Below are positions 10,553 through 22,660 of a DNA stretch of 64,000 nt, in pieces. The notes under the pieces are model-generated. The model did not search any database, was not told the DNA's origin, and was given only the letters and a program-made list of their open reading frames with translations. Within the stretch, counting starts at the first letter, position 1. Every line of letters begins with the position of its first letter. The DNA comes from Triticum aestivum (taxonomy: Eukaryota > Streptophyta > Magnoliopsida > Poales > Poaceae): the NCBI RefSeq assembly GCF_018294505.1, contig NC_057802.1, positions 313,090,209-313,154,208 of the forward strand, given 5' to 3'. The position numbers and the translations under genes were made by a program.

Positions 10553-12446
10553 GGTAATTGATGACAACATACATCAAAGCTTTAGATAAAGATATAGAGA
10601 ATAACAAGTAAAGCTTTGGAAAGACATGTAACATGCATAGGCACCCCCTACATGTATGCAATCATGTGAATATGGAACATAAGAGCATATGAGTGCATAA
10701 TAATGACAGAGCAAGCAATGAGTTACATGTATCTTGGCTATATGCATCAGAGCAAATGGTGTGAATATAGGAAATGTACCTTCATGCTCATGAGTCCTTC
10801 TTGCAAACAGTATGTACATCAGGAACATATCCTCATGCACATGCGTGTGATGCATATACTTACCTTGTGGTCTTGAGTTGGCTTAGAAAGGGATGAACCT
10901 GAGTAAACAAGGTTAGATAACACAGATACATCTACTAGCCAGAGCAAACAAAAGGAACCACAAGAGTACCAAGATTGGGATGACATGTAGAGTGTGAGCA
11001 CTGGATACTCTATTAGATATAGACATGTCCCCAAAGGTAAAGATATGCAATGAATTCGAAGATTTTCTTCCCTTAGATGTCTTGCTCCCCCTGAATCTTA
11101 TATGGGATACTGGGAGAAGATAGGGAACAGAAAATCAGAGCAAAGAAAATACACAAACAACATGAACATGTCTGTCCCCTCTAAAGACATGCGACTTCTC
11201 TCCTCTTGAACACCAAGCATCTGGGGTATGTAATTCTTCTCTCCCCTTGTTTGAAGCATTATCTCCCCTTTTTGAAGGATTAAGCTTTGATGTGAACTCT
11301 CTCTCCCCCTTTGACATCAATTTCCACGAAGGGATCCTCTGGAGTGTGAGTCAAAATAGGTTTGGTCCTTGAGTCACAGAGCAAAGCAGCGTATAAAATT
11401 TGATGCTGGTAGAGGACAAGAATCATTGAGTGGAGCTGGAGCAAAAAGGAATGCAGGATCAAGTGGCAAGTTGTTTTGTCTGCAGTGAAATCGGTGGCAC
11501 CGAGTTGTGTGCTTCGGTTACACCGAAAGGATTCGGTTGGACCGAAAGCAACAGATCGGTGTGACCGAGTTCATCACAGAGAAAGCACTTGTCACCTCAG
11601 CTCAATAGGCAAATAAGATCTCACAAAGATTTGCAATGAATTAACTGAAAAATTGCAAGGAATTGGATGCAGGGAATCCAAAACATAATAGAGAAAATAA
11701 AATCTAGATGAAGTTTTTTTTGAAAGGGGAAACAAACATGCATGAGACAAATGCAAGAACACGGAGAAACACAAGGGAACTTCATCTAGAAATGGGCGGT
11801 GACAAAGTCACCTATGTTAGAGTATATTGACTTAGGAGTCAAGTGAGGGCACTTGATCATGGGTCATACTCATCGTTTAAGCTCAAAATGGGGTTACCAT
11901 TTTTCGTTTAAGCATTTTGATGTATTCACATCTTGTTGAGTTGCTTTGACCTATGACTTGAGGTAAAGCTTCTCTAAGATGGAATGACATACCTTGGGTG
12001 GTGGTGTTGATCTTAGTCATGTAGTGGAACTTGTGTGGGTTGCTCGAGGTTGATGTAGCTCATCAAGAGTTGGGAGCACCACTTGGAAGTGAGTTCATCT
12101 ACCTACATGGGTTAGTTTTGCAAGGAAGAGCACTTGTGTATCCAAAATGACAATCATGAAATTTGATACCAAAAGAAATTTGATATATAGAATTTGTCAA
12201 AGGATATGTTGAAGGGTTTCGTGCTTCCTTGTCATCAACCACCGTTTTGTAGAGACTTGGTGATGTAGAGATTGCTCAAGATGTGAGTGAGTTGCAATCT
12301 CATAGATTTAGATTCATCCAAGTACCTACAAGGGTTAGATAACATGCAAGGGTGCAAATATATCCAAGACATATGAATATCATCATAAGAGAAATATCAA
12401 GGATTAGTCATAGATTCATGCCTTGCATGTATCCAAAATGGAGTTC
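10553..12446 (-). other. Non-coding 3' region of the Sirevirus
   Basis: No long coding frame is present between RNase H and the 3' LTR. The stretch 11080-11330 contains several more purine runs on the minus strand (complements of ctccccctgaa, ctccccttg, ctcccctttttg, tctccccctttg). It also contains a run of TCGGT/ACCGA motifs at 11490-11570. Confidence 0.7.
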
Positions 12447-13934
12447 CTACTCCAAGTTTGAAGCATCAATGATGTTCAATTCACCTCTCAACCGGCAAAA
12501 TACTTTCTCATCAAGCAGTTTGGTGAATATATCCGCCAATTGCTTATCGGTAGGAACATGCTTAAGATCAATGTCTCCTTTAGCAACATGATCTCGAATG
12601 AAATGATGACGAACTTCAATATGCTTAGTTCGAGAATGTTGCACGGGATTGTGAGCAATCTTAATAGCACTCTCATTGTCACAAAGCAATGGAACATGTT
12701 TCACATATATCCCATAATCCTTAAGAGTTTGGGTCATCCAAAGTAATTGAGCACAACATGAACCAGTGGCAATGTATTCTGCTTCGGCGGTGGATAAGGA
12801 TACTGAGTTTTGTTTCTTGGAGGACCAAGACACAAGAGATCTACCAAGAAATTGACAAGTACCCGAAGTGGACTTTCTATCAACCTTGTCTCTGGCATAG
12901 TCCGAATCGGAGTAGCCGACAAGATTGAAAGAAGACCTCTTAGGATACCAAATGCCAAAATTTGGTGTATGTATTAAATATCTCACTATCCTTTTCACAG
13001 CCTTAAGATGACATTCTTTGGGGGGCGCTTGATATCGTGCACACATGCACACACTTAGCATATGTCGGGACGAGAGGCACATAGATATAACAATGAACCG
13101 ATCATAGAGCGGTAAACTTTTTGATCAACCGGTTCACCATCCTTAGTCAAGTCAAGATGTCCACTAGTAGGCATGGGTGTACTCATACCTTTGCATTCTT
13201 GCATATTAAACTTCTTGAATAAGTCCTTGTACTTTGTTTGAGAAACAAAGGTACCTTCCTTAGTTTTCTTGATTTGCAAACCAACAAAGAATTTGAGTTC
13301 ACTCATCATAGACATCTCAAACTTCTTCGACATTAGCTTTCCAAACTTCTCACTAAAATGAGGGTTAGTCGAACCAAATATAATATCATCAACATAAATT
13401 TGGCACACAAATAGTTCTCCATTAACCCTTTTAGTAAAAAGAGTAGAATCTATTTTTCCAATTTCAACCCCTTTTTAATAAGGAACTTGGTCAAGCATTT
13501 ATACCACGCTCTAGGAGCTTGTTTAAGACCATAAAGAGCTTTGTGAAGTTTGTAAACATGATTAGGTTTCTTAGGATTGACAAAGCCGGGAGGTTGCTTA
13601 ACATAAACTTCCTCCTCAATTCACCATTTAGAAAAGCACTTTTAATGTCCATTTGGTACAAGGTGATATCATGGTGATTATCATAAGCAAGTAAGATGCG
13701 AATGGACTCAAGTCTAGCAACGGGGGCATATGTCTCACCATAGTCCATACCTTAGACTTGAGCATAGCCTTGGGCGACTAGACAAGCTTTGTTGCGGACG
13801 ACTTGACCATCTTCATCTTGCTTGTTGCGAAACACCCATTTGGTACCGATGATGTTGTGGTTGTTGTCGGGCTTTTCAACCAATGTCCACACTTGATTTC
13901 CCTCAAAAGTTGTGTAGCTCTTCATGCATGGCAT
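12447..13934 (-). pseudogene. Sirevirus reverse transcriptase and RNase H, frameshifted
   Basis: Pieces on the minus strand: 13934-13752 (VWTLVEKPDN, GTKWVFRNKQDEDG), 13748-13491 (YGETYAPVARLESIRILLA, YQMDIKSAFLNG), 13408-13055 (catalytic IYVDDIIFGSTN intact, then FFVGLQIKKTKEG) and 13082-12447 (RNase H; KSTSGTCQFLGRSLVSWSSK, SLSTAEAEYIA, DNESAIKIAHNP). The pieces occupy different frames, so at least three indels or stops break it. All catalytic blocks are visible, but no complete protein is encoded. Confidence 0.85.
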
Positions 13935-13970
13935 TTATCCAATCCGGATCTTCCAATGCTTCTTCAACCT

Positions 13971-15446
13971 TCATAGGTTAAATGCTAGAGATGAATGAAT
14001 AATGTTCACAAAAGTTAGCCAAACGAGTTTTAGAGCAAGTGATTCTACCGGTTTGGATATCATTGTAGATTTGTTCGACGGGATGGTCTCTGGTGACTCT
14101 TGCTCGAACTCGTGGGAGCTTTTGCTTTGTTCGGGGTGGAACATCTTCTTCATCTTGTTCTTCTTCTTGGCCTTCTTCATTGTTGACATTGTCGTTCTCT
14201 TGTCGTGGTGGAGAGGGAGGTTGATGAGGTTCATCTTGGTGTACGTCCTCGTTTTCTTTGTTTTGGTGTGTCCCACTCGTGGATGCTTCCATGTCAACTC
14301 TCGGTTCACCTTGTCGTGAGGTAGAGGCTTCCACTTGGACGGACGAGGTACTCTCCTTCACCTCCGTTGGACGAACCTTGCCAATAGACAAGTCTTGGAT
14401 TGCTTCCGAAGGGTCTTTGTCTCCTACATCAATTGGCAATTGCTCTACTTGCGAGCCGTTAGATTCATCAAACTTCACATCTACCGTCTCTTCAACCTTT
14501 CGGGTGAAATTGTTGTAGACACGGTAAGTGTGAGAGTTTGAGCCATAACCAAGTAGGAAACCTTCATGAGATTTAGGAGCAAATTTAGAACGATGATGCT
14601 TATCAAGAATGTAGCACTTTGAGCCGAATACTCGAAAGTATCCAACTTGGGGTTTGTTACCGGTGAGGAGCTCGTAAGCCGTCTTGCCGAGTAGCTTGTG
14701 AAGATACAAGCGATTTGTTGCATGACAAGCTGTCTCAACCGCTTCCGCCCAAAAGTGTTTTGGAGTCTTGTACTCATCAAGCATCATTCTCGCCATCTCA
14801 ATAAGAGTTTGGTTCTTCCTCTCAATGACACCATTTTGTTGAGGCGTGTACGTAGCCTAGAACTCATGTGAAATCCCTTCTTCGTCAAGAAAGGTATCCA
14901 CATTTGCGTTCTTGAACTCCGTTCCGTTGTCGCTCCGAACCTTCTTGATCTTCACTTCAAATTGGTTTTGGGCCTTCCTAGCGAAATTTTGAAGATCTTT
15001 TGGACCTGCGATTTATCATCAAGAAAGAACACCCACGTAAATCTTGAAAAATCATCAACTATGACTAGACCAAATGAGTTACCACCGAGACTCTTGTAGG
15101 CATTGGGACCAAAGAGATCCATATGAAGTAGCTCGAGCGGTCTTCTTGTGGTCATAATGTTCTTCACGGGGTGGCTTCCTCCAACTTGTTTTCCTGCTTG
15201 ACAAGCACTACAAAGTCTATCCTTGCCAAATATAACATCTTTTACTCCAAGGATATGATCACCCTTAATAAGCTTATCAAGATTTCGCATGCCCACATGA
15301 CCTAGCCTTCTATGCCACAACCAGCCTTTAGAAGATTTAGCAATTAAGCAAGTTCTAGGTTGAGCCTTTTTAGTGAAATCAACAATGTAAAGATCACCTC
15401 TACGGATACCGGTAAAGACCATTTTATGATTATCTCTACGAAACAC
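13971..15446 (-). pseudogene. Sirevirus integrase, frameshifted
   Basis: 15446-14952 holds the pre-integrase zinc site (WHRRLGHVG, then LCSACQAGKQ) and core (HMDLFGPNAYKS, VIVDDFSRFTW). The next catalytic block (RSDNGTEFKN on the minus strand near 14890-14945) lies in another frame. 14796-13978 gives the C-terminal part (FWAEAVETACHATNRLY, FRVFGSKCYILDK, GFLLGYGSNSH) and a long acidic, low-complexity linker before RT. Integrase would insert the cDNA; the frame change inside the core disables it. Confidence 0.82.
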
Positions 15447-15454
15447 TTGGCAAT

Positions 15455-15769
15455 CTACTTTAGTAAATAGGACGTTGAAACCAAAGTCAGCAAGTCTAGA
15501 TACGGAAAGTAAATTGTACCAAGCGATTCAACGAGCATAACATTTTGTATGGAGCTGTCATGTGAGATGGCCACCTTACCAAGGCCAACCACCTTACCCT
15601 TTGAGTTATCACCGAAAGTGACATACTTTCGAGGGCCGCCATTTTCAGCAATCTCACGAAACATATCTTTGTCTCTGGTCATATGATCGGTACATCCACT
15701 ATCAAGGACCCATTCCTTTCCTCCAGCCATGTAGCCGCGAAGATTAGCCATAAGACCAAAGTGTCTCAT
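15455..15769 (-). pseudogene. Sirevirus protease remnant
   Basis: Minus-strand frame with GGKEWVLDSGCTDHMTRD, the Copia aspartic protease active-site block (DSG), followed by KYVTFGDNSKGKVVGLGK. It follows gag after only a few codons. The frame changes before the integrase part starts at 15446. Confidence 0.8.
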
Positions 15770-16296
15770 CGCATCATCAAGATCATAGTCACTATCATCA
15801 TCCCATCATAGTATCCATGTTCAACATCATCTTGTATTTGATCAATTCCTAGAGAGGGTAATTCATTAGATGAATGATCATCACAATGGTCATCTTTATG
15901 AATTCTGATAGCTTCGGAGATGATATTGCTAATGATTCCAACATATCCTTTGGCACGCATGAGATTGGTAAGCTCAAATAGACAATCACCAAACATAGGA
16001 TCACTGGAATTCATCTTACTCAAGGCAATAGACTTATGGAGAATTTCGTCTAAGTTTTGCAAGGAATAGTTTGGAAATCTTTCCTCAAGAAATCTCCATA
16101 TAGTGTAGGCACAATCAAGAGTAGGCAAACATCCAATCAAGTTTCTAGGCAAGCCTCTACTGATAAGATCGATAGTTCTAAGATTGCGAATCATGTCAAG
16201 ATCCTCATCGGGTGTGGGATGCAAAGGATCAATATGAGGTGCACAAGGGCTAGTAATGTACTTGTTCAAATGATATTCATTGAAAATCTCAAGCAT
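15766..16296 (-). pseudogene. Sirevirus gag, no zinc knuckle seen
   Basis: 176 codons on the minus strand with Copia gag features (WRFLEERFPN, LHKSIALSKM, LFELTNLMRAKG). It passes almost directly into the protease; no CCHC knuckle is readable between the gag helices and DSG. Gag proteins of this group usually carry one or more knuckles, so an internal deletion is likely. The start is uncertain because the region between this frame and the primer site (16297-16420) is short. Confidence 0.7.
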
Positions 16297-16418
16297 CTCA
16301 TTTTTTCACTCATGAAAGAACTCTCCATCAAGAATAGGCACTCTATGTCTAAGACTCCCCAACGTAGACTCATCCATCTTCCTCCAATGGTGATTAAACC
16401 AAAGTAATGGAGACCAAA

Positions 16419-16431
16419 GCTCTAATACCAA
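16419..16431 (-). other. Primer-binding site of the Sirevirus
   Basis: On the minus strand, next to the LTR, the sequence reads TTGGTATTAGAGC. This is one base from the initiator-tRNA-Met-complementary TGGTATCAGAGC and defines the right LTR as the 5' LTR. Confidence 0.75.
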
Positions 16432-16432
16432 T

Positions 16433-18111
16433 TGAAAGGATCGAGAAGAGGTGTCTAGAGGGGGGTGAATAGACTCTTAACAATAAAAGTTACAGTTTTT
16501 AAATTCCTTAAGTTGGAGTGGAATTTTAGCACAGGTTCACACATTTACAATACATGTCAAGCAAGCATGATAAGAGTATAAGAGCAGCGGAAAGTAAAGC
16601 ATGCAAGTTACAAGAATGTAAAGGGATGGGATTGGAGTGTGCAAACGCAATTTGGAGACACGGAGATTTTTTTATCCGTGGTTCCGATAGGTGGTGCTAT
16701 CGTACATCCACGTTGTTGGAGACTTCAACCCACGAAGGGTAACGGTTGCACGAGTCCATGGAGGGCTCCACCCACGAAGGGTCCACGAAGAATCAACCTT
16801 GTCTATCCCACCATGGTCGTCGCCCACGAAGGGCTTACCTCACTCGGGTAGATCTTCACGAAGTAGGCGATCTCCTTGCCCTTACAAACTCCTTGGTTCA
16901 ACTCCACAATCTTGACGGAGGCTCCCAAGTGACACATAACCAATCTAGGAGACACCACTCTCCAAGAGGTAATAGATGGTGTGTTGATGATGAATTCCTT
17001 GCTGCTGTGCTTCAAATGATAGTCTCCCCAACACTCAACTCTCTCTCATAGGATAGGATTTGGTGGAAAGATGATTTGAGTGGAAAGCAACTTGGGGAAG
17101 GCTAGAGATCAAGATTTATGTGGTTGGAATGGAATATCTTGACCTCAACACAAGTGTAGGTGGTTCTCTCTCAGAAAATGTATGTTGGAAGTGCAGGCAT
17201 GTTCTGATGGCTCTCTCCACGAATGAAGAGTGGGTGGAGGGGTATATATAGCCTCCACACAAAATCTAACCGTTACACACAATTTACCAAACTAGGTGGG
17301 ACCGATTCATAGAACTCGGTCGGACCGATTTGGTTCATAATGTGACCGTTAGCGTTATCGGTGGGACCGACATGTCAACTCGGTGTGACCGATGTCATTA
17401 GGGTTAGGGCATAACGTAATCTCGGTGAGACCGATTACTCAAACTCGGTGGGACCGATTTTGGTAATAGACAAACAGAGAGTTGGTCAGGCAAACTCGGT
17501 GGGACCGATTCGCTCATCTCAGTTGGACCAAAATGTTACGAAAGGGTGACAGAGAGTTTGCATTGCAATCTCTGTGGGACCGATTGCATATTTCGGTTAG
17601 ACCAAAATTATTGCAATAGGCACCAGAGAATTTGCAGTCCCATCTCGGTGAGACCGAGATCCCTATCGGTGAGACCGAAATGATTAGGGTTTGTGGCAGT
17701 GGCTATGTCAAGTGAACTCGGTGCGCCGGATAGATCAAATCGGTGGGGCCGAGTTTGACTTTTTGTTTGGGACATATGTGGATGTGAGAAAGTGGTTGAG
17801 GGATTTGGAGCATATCATTAAGCATTTTGAGCAAGAACCTCATTAAGCAACACCTCACCCCCTCTTAATAGTATTGGCTTTTCCTATGGACTCAATGTGA
17901 TCTTGGATCACTAAAAATGAAATGTAGAGTCTTGTGCTTTGAGCTTGAGCCAATCCTTTTGTTCTTAGCATTTAGAAGGGGTTCCACATCTTCTTGTCCA
18001 TGCCACTCCATTGTTGAACTTATCTGAAATATACTAGGTGAAAACATTAGTCCAACAAGAGATATGTTGACATTAATTACCAAAATCACCCAGGGAGCAC
18101 TTGTGCTTTCA
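16433..18111 (-). repeat. Sirevirus 5' LTR
   Basis: 1679 bp, the pair of 8863-10538, with the same TG/CA termini and the same palindrome cluster. It is followed by CCACG, matching CCACA on the far left except for one base. The high similarity of the pair indicates a fairly recent insertion relative to the surrounding debris. Confidence 0.92.
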
Positions 18112-18929
18112 CCACGGTCTACATCTCCTGCTCGACTATGTGATGGTGTCCTCATTAGGGGGTCTCTCACCATGTCGTTTCCCGGCCAGGTGATTAATTC
18201 CTTTGGTGATCCGGAAATGGAGTAGGAAGGATTATCGCCTTTTTCCCCATAGGTGATACTGAATTATCAAACCCACTAGAGGAAGGTGCCCTTTAAGTTA
18301 GGGTCTCAAACAAACTTTTGCTAGAGAATTAAATGCCAGCTTTTGACCGGATCGTAAATCAAGCTCACATAAAACACATATAATAAAAATAGGCATGAGT
18401 ATGAGGGCTTATGCTTACAACCATATATTTGTGTCGGGACCACCATGATCTTAATTTGTGCTCTGGAAGTCATCCATCAAGATGTGCTTACTACATATCG
18501 AAGTGGGGGATGTGTCCAAATTTCGTCTTGACCGACACACGTCCTGCATCAAGAGTCAGTTGTCCAACCGAAGGTCCTATCCATCGCGCGGGTTTGCCCC
18601 GGTAATTAAGATTGCAGTAATTAGACAAAAACATTGGGCATTTAATTGCTACACCTCTTCAATCCCAAAGGATAGGATCCGTGTTACTGTCCTAAACCTT
18701 TATGTCACCAGTGTTTAGAATAACACTTCGTGGTCTCCTTGTCCTTAGCCTCTTCGTGACTCGCCCTCCATGATACTCGGCACCCGCAGGAGTGAAGATG
18801 CGAACGAGACAACAGACAACTATGGAACAATTTTACATTACACATATGAGACATTAATTCAAAGTACTTCCATTGATCCCTCCAACAAATACATCGGATT
18901 GCAAGGACCTTGCCTCAACCCATGACCTT
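18112..18929. other. Unassigned old intergenic sequence
   Basis: No protein domain, terminal repeat or clear family is recognised. It is the right flank of the Sirevirus insertion and was continuous with 8435-8862. Confidence 0.5.
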
Positions 18930-19738
18930 AATGATGTAAGTGCATCAAGTGCCCCCTTAGTGGTTTTGGAGTATTGAAGACAAATTGGTTAAGGGACTAA
19001 TGTGTTTGTGAGTGTACACAGGAGATATAGTCCCTGGAGATTTGGTTTAACCGAAGAAAGACGACCCCTAAAAATGTATTTCTTCAAGTGAAGAATTTGA
19101 TGGCCTGTGAGGAAATTGACGTGAAGACTTGGAAGCTTGACGACTTTGTTTTTGTAGTTCATTTTTCTTCTTATTTGAGTCATGGAAAAACCCGTACTAT
19201 TAAAGGAGGTATAGGTGATACATATATCATATTTCCAATGTGATGCTCAACCCTATACACACTCTTGCCGCTTCAAGTGAAGCATTTGGAAATCTTTGGC
19301 AGGGCTAACGAATTTGCTAGCGACAGTGACATAGTTCATCTGGCCGCTCATGAATTTGGTCAGACTGAGGAGTTAGGATTTCGCCAGTGCAATCTTCCAA
19401 TCGTGAGGAAATTGAGTGCCTCGACGAAACTGAGAGTTTAATCTTCCGACTGTTGCTGCGCCGCATGCCAGCTGTCGAGTGGATCCTTATCCTGACAACG
19501 GTCATGTCCGAGGGGCACTTGTGACAATTCATGTCGGGTTGCCCTGGCTATAAATAGCCTCCCCCTACAACCACTTGTTGGTTGGCTACTCTAGAGAGAA
19601 CTTGACAATTGTAATTTGAGAGCAACCCTTCCTTTGACGACTTCGGGAGAAACCCAAGTGAGGAAAAACCCAACAAGAAGCTCTTTATCACTTGCCGAAG
19701 GCGTTACAGACCCGACAACATTGGAGGCACTCGCTTGC
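18930..19738 (+). repeat. Probable Copia (Maximus-like) LTR fragment
   Basis: Contains phrases I associate with a large Triticeae Copia LTR: an AAGTGCATCAAGTGCCCC block, GTTAAGGGACTAATG, and a TATA box (GGCTATAAATAGCCTCCCC near 19547-19565) followed by a leader. It is interrupted at 19738/19739 by a solo LTR and resumes at 21202 or 21207. Family name from memory; ends not determined. Confidence 0.4.
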
Positions 19739-21201
19739 TGATACGTCTCCGTCGTATCTATAATTTTTGATAGTTTCATGCCAATATTATACCACTTTCA
19801 CATACTTTTGGCAACTTTTTACATGATTTATTGGACTAACCTATTGATCCAGTGCCCAGTGCCAGTTCCTGTTTTCTGCATGTTTTTTGTATCGAAGAGT
19901 ATACATATCAAACGAAGTCCAAATGCAATAAAAAAATATGGAGATTTATTTTGGAATATTTGTGATTTTTGGGAGTTGGAATCACTGCAAATGGAGGCCC
20001 ACACAGGGCACGATACACCAGCGCACGGGCCAGGTGCCTGGCACGCGGTGGTGGGTTGTACCCACCTTGTACATCGGTTGGAGCTGTACTTCGGGCGCAA
20101 GGAAGCTTATATCCGGAAAAAATCATGTTAAAATCTCAGCTCAATCGGAGTTACGGATCTCCGGGAATATAAGAAATGGTTTTCGGCTAGATCTGGGGGC
20201 TCGAAACATAAGAGAACAGAGAGGGAGATCCGCCGCCATGGAGACCATGGACCAGAGGGGGAACCCTCCTCCCATCTAGTGGGGAGTCCAAGGAAGAAGA
20301 AGAAGGAGGGGGCTCTCTCCCCCTCGCTTCCGGTGGCGCCGGAGTGCCGCCGGGGCAACAATTGTGACGGCAATCTACATCAACAACCTTGCTACCGTCA
20401 ACACCAACTTTCTCCCCCTCTATGCAGCGGTGTAACACCTCTTCTCCCTGCTGTAATCTCTACTTAAACATGGTGCTCAACACCATATATTATTTCCCAA
20501 TGATCTATGGTTATCCTATGATGTTTGAGTAGATCTATTTTGTCCTGTGGGTTAATCGTGATCTTGGTTGGTATGATTGTATATTTTATTTATGGTGTTG
20601 TCCTACGGTGCCCTCTGTCTCGCGCAAACATGAGGGGCCCTGCTGTAGGGTGTTGCAATATGTTCATGATTTGCTTATTGTCAGTGTTGCGAGAGTGACA
20701 GAAACTTAAACGCGGATAGGTGGGTTATGGCGTATGGGAGTAAAGAGGACTTGATACTTAATGCTATGGTTGGGTTTCACGACCTTAATGATCTTTAGTA
20801 GTTGCGGATGCTTGCTAGAGTTCCAATCATAAGTGCATATGATCCAAGTAGAGAAAGTATGCTAGCTCATGCCTCTCCCTCATATAAAATTACAAGAATG
20901 ATTACCGGTACTTGTTATCGATTGCCTAGGGACAAATGACTTTCTTATTGGCAAAAGCTATCCTCTTTTATTACCTTGCAATTTTTTCCGTAGTTTTATT
21001 CTCGTAAAGTACTCGTAGTTTTATTCTTGCCAAATAGTTTCATACTTGTTTCCGGTAAAGCAAACATCAAGCGTGCGTAGAGTTGTATCGGTGGTTGAAA
21101 GAACTTGAGGGAATCTTTGTTCTACCTTTAGCTCCTCGTCAGGCGACACTCTTATTTATCGAAAAAGGCTACAAACGATCCCCTATACTTGTGGGTTATC
21201 A
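19739..21201 (+). repeat. Solo LTR, TGATACGTCTCC family
   Basis: 1463 bp with TGATACGTCTCC...GGGTTATCA termini and a perfect 5-bp target duplication CTTGC at 19734-19738 and 21202-21206. No internal domain is present, so the element was reduced by LTR-LTR recombination. A second, interrupted copy of the same LTR starts at 22661. Confidence 0.9.
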
Positions 21202-21244
21202 CTTGCCAAGAAGCTCTTTCTCTGGCGTTGGATCTCACTCTGTC

Positions 21245-21515
21245 ACATGTGATAATAGTGTCGAATTGTCAGGAGGTCGTCAAGACAATGCAGGAGGTTT
21301 GTATGGAAGTATTATCAAGGAGATCATAGCTACTTCATCTTAGATTACAACATGTCCTTTCATCTTTGAAGGACGTGAGACAAACATTGAGGCTCATAGC
21401 CTCGCTAAGCACGCTTTAGGCCTTTCTTTGGCATGCCATCTGTGGCTCCTTCATCCTCCAGACCTCAATTGTATTCCAATGTATTTGGCCTACGATAATT
21501 AATAAAGTGTGTTTA
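21245..21515 (+). pseudogene. LINE (non-LTR retrotransposon) C-terminal remnant
   Basis: The plus strand near 21358-21500 reads the C-terminus of an RNase H-like domain found at the end of plant L1-type LINE ORF2 (FIFEGRETNIEAHSLAKHA, then HLWLLHPPDL, stop), followed by an AATAAAG-type 3' end. Stops upstream show it is dead. 5' extent unknown. Confidence 0.6.
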
Positions 21516-22660
21516 GACCCAAAAAACTACATATTGCTAATTACTAGGACCTGGTAAAGGGTTTTCGCGATCGTTGGGGTCTGGCCCTTGCCCATCCCCC
21601 TGGCTCCGCCACTGCATGGACCCATAGCTCTAGTCGGGGGGCTATAATCACCCCCTAAGCTCTCTAACCAACTTGTGTTTTGACTACGTGTCTGGATTCC
21701 CTAGCTACCACTATTGTCCTACTCCATAGCACCGCTAGCTCAGTTGGGGCCTGACCTCGGAAGCACTCCAACGAAAGCCCTCTTTTGCCAAGGCGGTTGA
21801 TGCAGTACAATAGAGATAAGTATTTTCCTCAGTTAAGAACCAAGGTTATCAATCAAGTAGGAGAACTGCGCGAAACCTCATTAGCAGCACCTACACACAA
21901 AAGAGCAAACACTTGCACCCAACACAATCAAGGGGGTTGTTAATCCTCTTGGCGGTTATTTGCAAGGATCAAATCTGATAGTGATAGATAGATAAATAAA
22001 AACACAAAATTAACGATAAATAAATTGCAGCAAGGTATTTTTGGATTTAATATATGATAAAGGTACACCCGGGTCCATAGTTTTTACTCGAGGCTTCTCT
22101 CTCGAACAGAAAGAATACAGTGGGTAAACAAATTACTGTTGGGCAATTGATAGAAAAGTGCCTAGTTATGACGATATTCAAGGCAATGATCATGTATATA
22201 GGCATCACGTCCAAGACAACTATACCGACTCCTGCCTGCATCTACTACTATTACTCCACCCATCGACCGCTATCCAACATGCATCTAGAGTATTCAATTC
22301 ATGAAAAACGGAGTAACGCCTTAAGCAAGATGACATGATGTATACAAACTAAATCCAACCAATATAAATAAACCCCGGTGTTTTCCCCTAAATGGCAACA
22401 ATACAAATACGTGTCTTGTCCTCTTCTGTCACTGGGATATAGATCACCGCAAGATTGAACCCATTACAAAGCACCTCTCCCATTGCAAGATAAATCAATC
22501 TAGTTGGCCAAACCAAATGGATGGATCAGAGAGAAATACAAAGCTATAATAATCATGCATAAAAGAATTCAGAGAATACTCAATTAATATTCATCAATAA
22601 TCTCATCATAAACCCACAATTTATGATCCCAACAAACACACCACAAAAGAAGATTATTAT
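21516..22660. other. Gypsy-like debris without coding capacity
   Basis: From about 21780 the text resembles internal or leader sequence of TGATACGTC-type gypsy elements in the minus orientation (phrases such as GAACTGCGCGAAACCTC and AACAAACACACCACAAAAG). No coding domain is readable and neither end is defined. 21516-21780 is unrecognised. Confidence 0.35.

Larger units (their letters stand above)
8863..18111 (-). mobile_element. Complete Sirevirus-type Copia retrotransposon
   Basis: Two near-identical LTRs (8863-10538 and 16433-18111), both TGAAAGGATC...GTGCTTTCA, bracket a minus-strand internal region. PBS lies beside the right LTR and a polypurine tract beside the left one. Flanks are CCACA and CCACG, a 5-bp target duplication with one mismatch. 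Internal order on the minus strand: gag (16296-15766), protease, integrase, RT, RNase H, ending near 12447, then 1.9 kb of untranslated 3' region rich in short polypurine tracts. Lineage assignment to Sireviruses rests on the integrase C-terminal style (GFLLGYGSNSHTYRVYN), repeated polypurine tracts and LTR palindromes. Confidence 0.88.
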
